This document shows positions 40,523 through 47,300 of a stretch of DNA of 64,000 bases, piece after piece. A program made the translations under genes and the position numbers. Under the pieces are notes generated by a model. It saw nothing but the letters and a program-made list of their open reading frames with translations, had not been told where the DNA came from and did no database searches. Each line of letters starts with the position of its first letter. Within the stretch, counting starts at the first letter, position 1. Source of the stretch: Polynucleobacter sp. 30F-ANTBAC (GTDB lineage Bacteria > Pseudomonadota > Gammaproteobacteria > Burkholderiales > Burkholderiaceae); the NCBI RefSeq assembly GCF_018882385.1, contig NZ_JACVON010000002.1, positions 558,001-622,000 of the forward strand, written 5' to 3'.

Positions 40523-42007
40523 TTAGTTTGTCAAATCAGGGCTTGCGTATAAAGACAAAAGCTTGCTCTGGTATTTTTTTAAGATCGCTTCTCGTTTAGG
40601 GCGGCCATTAGGGGTTGCTAGACCATTCGCTGGCGTTAGCGCTTCGTCAGCGATGAACCATGCACCAATGCGCGCGTAATCAGGTAGTTCCTGATTAACT
40701 TGTGAGATGGCTAATTCCAATTGTTCTTTACTAATTGCAGGACTGATTGGGACAAGTAGTGCTGATAAGTAAGCTTGACCATCGCCCATCACAACAGCCT
40801 GCGCAATGATGTTCGTGCCTAACAATAGAGACTCTGGCCACTCTGGCGAAACGTTTCTGCCAAAACTGGTAATTAAAATATTCTTTTTGCGACCATCTAT
40901 AAATAAATAGCCTTCGTCATCTAAGTGACCGATATCCCCAGTTTGCAACCATTCGTCTTGAACAATAGGCTCACCTAGATAGTGAGTGAAGCCTTGACCA
41001 GAAATTTCAATTTCACCATCGACGGCAATTCTAATTTTTCGATTAGGTAATGCTTTGCCAACGCTATTGGACTTATTCGCTAATGGTGTGTTGAGGGCGA
41101 CAACAGAGCTGCATTCTGAGAGGCCATAGCCCTCATAAGCCGGAATACCTTTTTCTCTTGCTTGAACAATTAAAGCTTCTGGCGTCTTGGCGCCACCAAC
41201 TGCCACAAACTTGAGGCTCTTTAAGCGAGAATCATTCTTAGCGCAGCTCAGAGTGATAGCTTGAAGCATTTGTGGCAATAAGATCACACTTTCCGCTTGA
41301 TGCTCTTCAATCGCATTTAAGCAGGCCTGGGCATCAAATTGACTGGCGCCTTTAAGGCCCACACTGGCTAATGGCAAACAAATATTTTCTGCGCCGCAAA
41401 GTAGGGCGGTGTAAACGCCGGCAATATTTTCTAAAAGAACTGCCAAGGGTAATAAATTGAGATGCTTTTTAATGCCAAGTGGGCGCAATGTCGTTTCTAA
41501 GGCTTCTGCTACTTGCCATTGTTGTTGGGTGCTTAAGCAAACGCCTTTGGGGGCTGAAGTTGTTCCTGAGGTAAATGTTATTTTTTGAACATGACTCAGC
41601 TGCACTTGCGCAGAGATGCCAGTAATCGAGCTAGCACTTTCATACAAACCAATAGAACCAACAACATTATTTTTAAAGACAAAACCCAGGTTTCTAGCAA
41701 CATCCTCGTTGGCACAAAAAATAGCCTGAATGCCGCTGGTACGAATGGTGTGCACCCACTGTTCTGGACTGAAAAATCCAGGAAGTGGAATCAGTGTGAG
41801 GTTGAGAGCTTGGGTTGCTAAATCAACAGCAATCCATTCAGGTGAGTTATCCATCAATATGCCAACTGGCGCTTGAGGATCTTTCCTGTTTAAAAGAGCT
41901 GTTGAGAACTTCTCAATTTTTTGAAGTAGTTGAGCCTTATCCCAGCTTTCAGTTGCACCTGAGATGACGGCCTGGTGATCAGGTAATTTATTGATCCAGC
42001 TGTGCAT
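40523..42007 (-). CDS. AMP-dependent acyl-acid synthetase (acyl-CoA ligase family)
   Basis: A 494-residue adenylate-forming enzyme. Motifs in order: ITFTSGTTSAPKGVCLS (ATP binding), YEGYGLSECSSV, LQTGDIGHLDDEGYLFIDGR, and the catalytic lysine region NGRPKREAIL near the end. It activates a carboxylic acid as an acyl adenylate and probably passes it to CoA or a carrier. The ATG at 42007 was chosen because it overlaps the upstream gene by only 20 bases and begins a family-like N-terminus (HSWINKLPDHQAVI); an ATG at 42079 would overlap by 92 bases. No acyl carrier gene is in the operon. Confidence 0.88.
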   Translation of the reverse strand: MHSWINKLPDHQAVISGATESWDKAQLLQKIEKFSTALLNRKDPQAPVGILMDNSPEWIAVDLATQALNLTLIPLPGFFSPEQWVHTIRTSGIQAIFCANEDVARNLGFVFKNNVVGSIGLYESASSITGISAQVQLSHVQKITFTSGTTSAPKGVCLSTQQQWQVAEALETTLRPLGIKKHLNLLPLAVLLENIAGVYTALLCGAENICLPLASVGLKGASQFDAQACLNAIEEHQAESVILLPQMLQAITLSCAKNDSRLKSLKFVAVGGAKTPEALIVQAREKGIPAYEGYGLSECSSVVALNTPLANKSNSVGKALPNRKIRIAVDGEIEISGQGFTHYLGEPIVQDEWLQTGDIGHLDDEGYLFIDGRKKNILITSFGRNVSPEWPESLLLGTNIIAQAVVMGDGQAYLSALLVPISPAISKEQLELAISQVNQELPDYARIGAWFIADEALTPANGLATPNGRPKREAILKKYQSKLLSLYASPDLTN

Positions 42008-42620
42008 AGCCTGATGCAATATCTCCAAACATAACTTGAGGTTTGGTGTCGTAATAAGTGCCCCAGTTCTTACCTTCATCAGGCAAGCGCTTAGGATTGG
42101 CTTCTGCTAATTGAACAAGCTTAATGCGTAAGCGTTTAAATGAATTTAATAGGTTATTGGTAGCTGTAAAGGCTACCCATTTATAACCTTGCTTGTTTAA
42201 GTAGTGTGTCATCGTGATAATTAAGGCTCTACCGGCGCCAGCATGGGTCGCTGCTAAATTGCCTACTTCAACGATTTCACTGCGTAAAGTATTTACACCA
42301 ATGTGTGCAGCAATATCCATCTCTAGAGGTATATCAAGGTATTGCTCTAAAAATACTTTTTTATCGGTGATCGGTGAAAAACCTAAAGCTGCTAACCATT
42401 GACCGTTTTCATCACGGCAGCCCACCAAGATATCGCTAAAGTGATGAACATCAGCGCCATATGTCTTATAAAAAGTGTCAGCAATAAAGCTCTGTAGGTT
42501 CTCTCTATCTGGGTGATCTTTGGTCACCCATTCAAAATGGTAGCCAGAGTCCATAGAATTAATATCCAGATTAATTACTGTATGCTTCGAATACTGCTGA
42601 GTCATCAATGTAAGAGCCAT
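41988..42620 (-). CDS. Thermostable hemolysin family protein (GNAT-like)
   Basis: A 210-residue protein matching the family named after the Vibrio thermostable hemolysin. Marks are the segments REN..FI.DTFYKTYGA, LRSEIVEVGNLAATHAGAGR, WVAFTATNNLLNSFKRL and NWGTYYDTKPQVMFGDI. The fold of the family resembles N-acyltransferases such as acyl-homoserine-lactone synthases; most members are not shown to be toxins. It is the first gene of the seven-gene operon, behind a PmrA-type direct repeat. An acyl-transfer role with the AMP ligase downstream is an inference. An ATG 15 bases later is an alternative start. Confidence 0.82.
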   Translation of the reverse strand: MALTLMTQQYSKHTVINLDINSMDSGYHFEWVTKDHPDRENLQSFIADTFYKTYGADVHHFSDILVGCRDENGQWLAALGFSPITDKKVFLEQYLDIPLEMDIAAHIGVNTLRSEIVEVGNLAATHAGAGRALIITMTHYLNKQGYKWVAFTATNNLLNSFKRLRIKLVQLAEANPKRLPDEGKNWGTYYDTKPQVMFGDIASGYAQLDQ

Positions 42621-42667
42621 TTGCTAGCCTTTTATGTCTAATATGGTTGTAACAATAAAGACCAAAA

Positions 42668-42684
42668 ATTAAGGCTAAATTAAG
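42668..42684 (-). promoter_or_regulatory. PmrA/QseB-type direct repeat before the hemolysin-family operon
   Basis: On the minus strand the sequence reads CTTAAT-TTAGC-CTTAAT, exactly the CTTAAT-N5-CTTAAT form of a PmrA box, ending 47 bases before the first ATG of the operon. A weak -10 candidate CATATT lies at 42645-42640. As the operon ends with a PmrA/QseB-type regulator and kinase, positive autoregulation is likely. It also lies 84 bases upstream of the divergent gene at 42769. Confidence 0.72.
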
Positions 42685-42768
42685 AATCCCTAATATTTGC
42701 AGTATTTCTTTTGTTTTTATATAAACCATTGATTTATATAAGTATTATTTAAAGTCTTGGAGTGTCTG

Positions 42769-43230
42769 ATGAAAAAATTACTAGGTATATTCTTAATAGC
42801 GGCAAGTTTTGGTGCTTTTGCAGCCCCCTTGTCAGTTGGTGACGCCTTGCCGGCCATCAATCTTAAAGATCAACACGAGCAAGCCTTTGTGGCCCCTGCA
42901 GATGTGCAAATCATTTTATTTGCGGCGGAGAAGGGCACCAGTGAACTCATGACTAAAACCCTTGAGACTTTGCCATCCAGCACATTAAAAGATAAGAAGG
43001 CTGTCTATATTGCTGACATCAGCGGTATGCCAGGTTTCATTACAAAAATGGTGGCGTTACCAAGGATGCAAAAGTTGGAGTATTTAATTGCCTTGGTCAG
43101 AGATGCTAAAGATGCTGAATATCTTCCTCGTCAACCTGCTAAGGTCACTGTGATCAAAGTGCAACAGGGAACAGTTTCTTCAATTGAGTATGTCAGTGAC
43201 ATGAGTCAATTAACTCAATTACTAAAATAA
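42769..43230 (+). CDS. Exported thioredoxin-fold-like protein of unknown function
   Basis: A 153-residue protein with a clear signal peptide (KKLLGIFLIAASFGAFA, cleavage after AFA). The mature part opens LSVGDALPAINLKDQHEQAF and has strands like those of periplasmic thioredoxin-fold proteins (YtfJ-like), but no CxxC redox motif and no cysteine after the signal peptide. The ATG at 42769 follows GGAG. It is divergent from the seven-gene operon. Function unknown; the fold is inferred from the opening motif. Confidence 0.7.
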   Translation: MKKLLGIFLIAASFGAFAAPLSVGDALPAINLKDQHEQAFVAPADVQIILFAAEKGTSELMTKTLETLPSSTLKDKKAVYIADISGMPGFITKMVALPRMQKLEYLIALVRDAKDAEYLPRQPAKVTVIKVQQGTVSSIEYVSDMSQLTQLLK

Positions 43231-43307
43231 TTAGCTTATTTTTATAGGTGACGTAACAGTGCTTTGATACTAGAATCCAAAACCAATAAATCTTATAAGA
43301 ACTCTGT

Positions 43308-43730
43308 ATGCTACGTTTTGATATTCCACCAGTTAATGCCAATGTCGCTCGTTTTGAGGCATTCGTAACTTTTTCTTTTTGCCTCATTGCATTACTAGGC
43401 TACCCATACCTCATGCCTATCTTAGCAGTCATGGGCTTTATCAGGGGTTTCTTTGGACACTACAAATGTCCTTCACATCGCCTATTTACAAAAATAATGA
43501 CAGCGATGAACATCGCTGGGAAGAAAGAAAATGCTGGTGCAAAAATGTTTGCCAACAAAATTTTATTTGTGGCGGCAACGATTGCCAGTATCTTGTTTTA
43601 CAGTGGCAATGACTTATGGAAAGTTCCAGCAACAGCATTGGCCATTTTTTCAACGCTCGAGTGGCTATTCTCTTTCTGTGTCGCTTGCTGGGCCTACGGC
43701 TACTGGTACAAGGCTTTTCCACCAAAATAA
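43308..43730 (+). CDS. DUF4395 family membrane protein
   Basis: A 140-residue inner-membrane protein with four helices, matching DUF4395. The opening FDIPPVNANVARFEAFV, a central PSHRLFTKIM, and the C-terminal CVACWAYGYWY with two cysteines are visible. Members are often found near thioredoxin-like proteins; here one lies just upstream. It has no known activity. A perfect palindromic hairpin with a T tract follows 31 bases downstream. Confidence 0.8.
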   Translation: MLRFDIPPVNANVARFEAFVTFSFCLIALLGYPYLMPILAVMGFIRGFFGHYKCPSHRLFTKIMTAMNIAGKKENAGAKMFANKILFVAATIASILFYSGNDLWKVPATALAIFSTLEWLFSFCVACWAYGYWYKAFPPK

Positions 43731-43761
43731 GGGTAAAAAGCCTTATTATTCAATGATACCT

Positions 43762-43787
43762 ATGGAATCTATATAGATTCCATTTTT
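43762..43787 (+). terminator. Palindromic terminator after the DUF4395 gene
   Basis: Positions 43762-43783 form a perfect 22-base palindrome (9-bp stem ATGGAATCT/AGATTCCAT, loop ATAT) followed by five T. An overlapping 7-bp pairing (ACCTATG 43758-43764 with CATAGGT 43788-43794) is an alternative fold. Confidence 0.8.
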
Positions 43788-43809
43788 CATAGGTTAATAA
43801 ATATTTATT

Positions 43810-43837
43810 CTTAATAAAACCTTAATTCCTAGTTAAT
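43810..43837 (+). promoter_or_regulatory. Triple PmrA-type repeat before eptA
   Basis: Three half-sites follow at an 11-base period: CTTAAT (43810-43815), CTTAAT (43821-43826) and GTTAAT (43832-43837), each separated by five bases. The first two form a perfect PmrA box. TATTAT at 43848-43853 is a good -10 box. If it is used, the start of transcription would fall almost on the eptA ATG, so the message would have a very short or no leader. Confidence 0.75.
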
Positions 43838-43859
43838 AAACCGACTGTATTATCGGCAG

Positions 43860-45515
43860 ATGCAAATTAAAACTAGTCCTTCATCAACACGAGCGTTTTT
43901 AGGTATCTTTTCTTGGAAGATAAGCCCTGAGTTGCTTGCCTTTGGTTTAAGTGTTTATTTTTCATTCTTTTTGAATGACATCCTTTGGAATGAGTTATTA
44001 AAAACTCAGACTGGGACCGCCACTTCTCGTTGGGCTTTTTTCTGGTCTGTATATGTAGCGGTAACAGCATTACAGTTTTTAATTATCAATTTAATGTTGT
44101 GGGGCAGGCTCAGCAAGTGGCTTGCTATTCTGTTGGTGGTGGCGACTGTATTGGCAGATTTTTATGCTGAAGCCTATGGCGTTCATTTTGATACCACCAT
44201 GCTTCGCAATATATTTACGACTAATCCAGCTGAAGCAAAAGAATTATTGACTAGTTCAATGCTATTTCATTTTCTGAAATATGCGACCTTGCCTATTATT
44301 GCAATAATTTTTCTAAAGATTAAAACCAGCAGTGCTTTAAAGACAATTACTAAAAAATTGGCACTTACTGTCATAGTTTTGGTGTTGGCCTTAGGCTCTT
44401 TGCTGTCGCAATTTAAAAATTTCTCATCAACCATGAGAAATCATAAAGAAATCAGGCATCTTGTATTGCCGACTAGCTTTTTATTTTCATCTGCCAAGAT
44501 TGCTTTACAAAGCACTGCTGAAGTCAATCAACAAGTCAAGAAAGTTGGCGATGATGCTGCAAGAGATTATGTTTCAATCACCAAGAAGCCCGAGATATTA
44601 GTCATTGTTGTGGGTGAAACTGTGCGAGCTGCTAATTGGGGGCTTTCAGGATATGAGCGCAATACCACGCCATTACTTGCGATGCAAAAGATACATAGTT
44701 TTCCATATGCTACAAGTTGTGGCACTAATACAGACACCTCAGTTCCTTGTATGTTCTCTCAAGAAGGCAGGCATCATTATGATGAGAAAAAAATTAGATC
44801 TAGCGAGTCATTACTTCATGTCGTCAATAAAGTTGGATTTGGAGTGACGTGGATTGATAACCAATCTGGATGTAAAGGAGTTTGTGCGGGTCTTGGTTTT
44901 ATAGATGCAAAACTCCATGCAGCAACACAAAATTGTTTTGATGGGGGCTGTTACGACAATGCCTTGTTGGATAGTCTTGAGTGGCAAATCGATCATAATG
45001 CGAGCAATCAAGTCATTGTGTTGCATCAGTTGGGTAATCACGGCCCTGCTTATCATGCAAGATACCCTAAAGAGTTTGATAATTATCAACCGGCTTGTCA
45101 TACATCAGACTTATCAAAATGTTCGCAGCAAGAGATAGTTAATGCTTATGACAATAGTGTGAGATACACGGACGCATTCCTATCAAAAACGATTGATCAA
45201 CTAAAAAAACACAAAGATAAATCTACTTCATTGATTTATATGTCGGATCACGGTGAATCTTTGGGTGAGAATGGCATTTATCTGCATGGTTTGCCGTATT
45301 CAATTGCACCTAAAAATCAAACTCAAGTGCCATTTTTTATGTGGTTATCCGATAACTACAAATTAGATCATCCTAAGATTGATGATTGTGTGGCTGAGCT
45401 AAGTAAGAAACCTGCTCATCATGACAATTTATTCCACACTGTTTTAGGCATGTTTGATATTAAAACAAGCGTATATCAGAGAAGTTTTGATTTAACTGAA
45501 AAGTGCCATGGTTAA
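43860..45515 (+). CDS. eptA: Lipid A phosphoethanolamine transferase
   Basis: A 551-residue inner-membrane enzyme of the EptA/MCR family. Five helices lie in about residues 24-180; the periplasmic sulfatase-like domain follows. Metal and catalytic residues visible: E253 in VVGETVRA, nucleophile T291 in GTNTDTSVPCMFS, and the D-H pair in YMSDHGESLGE. Six or more cysteines occur as expected for disulfides. It moves phosphoethanolamine from phosphatidylethanolamine to lipid A and leaves diacylglycerol, raising resistance to cationic peptides. The region is visibly richer in A+T than the nuo genes. It overlaps the PAP2 gene by eight bases and carries a PmrA-type box. Confidence 0.92.
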   Translation: MQIKTSPSSTRAFLGIFSWKISPELLAFGLSVYFSFFLNDILWNELLKTQTGTATSRWAFFWSVYVAVTALQFLIINLMLWGRLSKWLAILLVVATVLADFYAEAYGVHFDTTMLRNIFTTNPAEAKELLTSSMLFHFLKYATLPIIAIIFLKIKTSSALKTITKKLALTVIVLVLALGSLLSQFKNFSSTMRNHKEIRHLVLPTSFLFSSAKIALQSTAEVNQQVKKVGDDAARDYVSITKKPEILVIVVGETVRAANWGLSGYERNTTPLLAMQKIHSFPYATSCGTNTDTSVPCMFSQEGRHHYDEKKIRSSESLLHVVNKVGFGVTWIDNQSGCKGVCAGLGFIDAKLHAATQNCFDGGCYDNALLDSLEWQIDHNASNQVIVLHQLGNHGPAYHARYPKEFDNYQPACHTSDLSKCSQQEIVNAYDNSVRYTDAFLSKTIDQLKKHKDKSTSLIYMSDHGESLGENGIYLHGLPYSIAPKNQTQVPFFMWLSDNYKLDHPKIDDCVAELSKKPAHHDNLFHTVLGMFDIKTSVYQRSFDLTEKCHG

Positions 45516-46224
45516 ATATTCGAGTTTTCTATTCAGGCAATTTCAGATTTTAATTATTGCGGCACTCGTTCTATTAACTATATTCGAATTAACAAGTATT
45601 GATTTTTGGTTGAATAATTTTTTCTACAACCCAGACTTAAAAGAATTTGGTTTAAGGAATCACCCCTTCATGACTCAGGTGATGCATCACGGCATGAAGA
45701 CTGCGATGTATGCCCTGGGAGTGGGATCCATCATATTTGCGATTTGGACTCTAAAAGTAGGTAAGACCTTATTAACAGCTCGCCATGTGTGGGTAGGTTC
45801 TTTAGGGGTTATCTTGATTCCTGCTTTAGTGGCTCTTTTAAAGCACTTAACCAATAAGCACTGCCCATGGAGTCTAGATGTCTATGGTGGCAGTGTGCCT
45901 TACGCAGGTCTGTTTGAAACTCATTTAAGTCAGTTTGGCACAGGTCAATGTTTCCCAGCAGGGCATGCTGCTGGTGGCTTTATGTGGTTTGCCTGGGCAA
46001 TGGCTTTATGGTTTATTTATCCCAAACTTGCGAAAATCATTTTTTCCTTAGCCATTCTTTTAGGCTTGATCTTGGGTGTTTCTAGAATGATGCAGGGTGC
46101 CCATTTTATTTCTCATGTTTTATGGACAGCTTGGTTCTCTTGGGCAATCAGTTTAGTATTGGCGTTGATGTTTAAGCTGATGCCAGACAACGAGCTAACC
46201 CTTAAAAAAAGACGATCAAATTGA
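45508..46224 (+). CDS. PAP2 family membrane phosphatase
   Basis: A 238-residue inner-membrane protein with about six helices. The three PAP2 motifs are present but altered: KHLTNKHCP (motif 1 with C in place of R), FPAGHAAGG (motif 2 with PAGH in place of PSGH) and SRMMQGAHFISH (motif 3, with R and H kept). The family removes phosphate from lipids such as phosphatidate, undecaprenyl diphosphate or lipid A. Lying between eptA and dgkA, it may act on lipid A phosphates or on lipid phosphate turnover linked to EptA. Confidence 0.85.
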   Translation: MVKYSSFLFRQFQILIIAALVLLTIFELTSIDFWLNNFFYNPDLKEFGLRNHPFMTQVMHHGMKTAMYALGVGSIIFAIWTLKVGKTLLTARHVWVGSLGVILIPALVALLKHLTNKHCPWSLDVYGGSVPYAGLFETHLSQFGTGQCFPAGHAAGGFMWFAWAMALWFIYPKLAKIIFSLAILLGLILGVSRMMQGAHFISHVLWTAWFSWAISLVLALMFKLMPDNELTLKKRRSN

Positions 46225-46228
46225 CTCA

Positions 46229-46594
46229 ATGCCAGTAAAAAAAATTACCAATCTCATCCAGCGACGCATTTTTAATACTTTGAAGTATTCGATTGAAGGT
46301 TTTTTGTTTGCTTGGCGCTCAGAAGAGGCTATTCGGATTGAGTGTTACCTAATGCCATTCGTGATTGTGGGAGCTATTTATCTGGGCCAGTCTAAAGTTG
46401 ATCAGATCTTGATGATATCGAGCGGTCTCCTCGTCATCATGATTGAATTGCTTAATACAGCTATCGAGAAGACAATTGATCGTATATCTACTGAACAACA
46501 TCCTCTATCAAAAGTAGTCAAGGATGTTGGTAGTGGGGCAGTACTTTTGGCAATGATTAATTTTATTTTTGTTTGGCTTATTTTGCTGTCTTAG
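46229..46594 (+). CDS. dgkA: Diacylglycerol kinase
   Basis: A 121-residue three-helix inner-membrane kinase. The family segments are SIEGFLFAWRSEEAIRIE, and MIELLNTAIEKTIDRIS, with the catalytic glutamate and metal ligands. It turns diacylglycerol to phosphatidic acid. As EptA releases diacylglycerol from phosphatidylethanolamine, the operon eptA-PAP2-dgkA recycles the by-product. The end overlaps dnaQ tail to tail by four bases. Confidence 0.95.
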   Translation: MPVKKITNLIQRRIFNTLKYSIEGFLFAWRSEEAIRIECYLMPFVIVGAIYLGQSKVDQILMISSGLLVIMIELLNTAIEKTIDRISTEQHPLSKVVKDVGSGAVLLAMINFIFVWLILLS

Positions 46595-47283
46595 TTATTC
46601 CAAACCGCTGGTTTTTTAGCTGCTTTCGCAAGACCCTCTAAATAAGCCTCATGGGCTTCTTTCTCATCAATGCTCGCTAATTGAATCGTTAGGCTAGTGG
46701 GTAGCGGTTTTCTTTTGGCTTGAGCGCTGGCACTATCTGCATGGCTTTCATCCATTAGGAAATCTTCTTGACCTCGAGTCATCGCTAGATAAACTTCGGC
46801 CAATAGCTCAGCATCGAGCAGAGCGCCGTGCAGTGTGCGATGTTCATTGCTGATGCCAAATCTCTCACAGAGAGCATCCAATGAATTTCTTCTGCCGGGG
46901 AACATTTCACGAGCATTCTTTAGGGTGTCGATCACTGCTTCTGTGTGATCAGTCATTTTTCCGCGTTTTAAAAGACTGAATTCAGCATCTAAAAATCCAA
47001 CGTCAAAAGGTGCGTTATGAATAATCACTTCAGCACCTGTAAGGAAGCTGATGATTTCATCAGCCACATCGGCAAACACAGGTTTGTCTGATAAAAATTC
47101 AACCGTTAGACCATGAACTGCTACAGCACCCGGATCAATATCGCGCTGTGGATTGATGTAGTGGTGAAGCTTAGCGCCTGTTAAACGACGATCAATCATT
47201 TCTAGACAACCGATCTCAATCACACGATCACCGGTGAGTGGATTTAAGCCAGTAGTTTCCGTATCGAGAATAATTTGACGCAT
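46591..47283 (-). CDS. dnaQ: DNA polymerase III epsilon subunit (3'-5' exonuclease)
   Basis: A 230-residue proofreading exonuclease. Exo I is D7-T-E9 in ILDTETTGLNP, exo II is HNAPFDVGFLD, and exo III is the H and D in HGALLDAELLAEVY. The C-terminal tail probably binds the polymerase alpha subunit. In Escherichia coli dnaQ adjoins rnhA; here an RND efflux pair lies between them. Confidence 0.97.
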   Translation of the reverse strand: MRQIILDTETTGLNPLTGDRVIEIGCLEMIDRRLTGAKLHHYINPQRDIDPGAVAVHGLTVEFLSDKPVFADVADEIISFLTGAEVIIHNAPFDVGFLDAEFSLLKRGKMTDHTEAVIDTLKNAREMFPGRRNSLDALCERFGISNEHRTLHGALLDAELLAEVYLAMTRGQEDFLMDESHADSASAQAKRKPLPTSLTIQLASIDEKEAHEAYLEGLAKAAKKPAVWNN

Positions 47284-47300
47284 AGTAAATGGTAACTTTC

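Noticed and set aside
43793-43798. Extra GTTAAT upstream of the eptA repeats
   Set aside because: It is 17 bases from the next half-site and out of the 11-base phase, and it lies in the terminator's outer arm.
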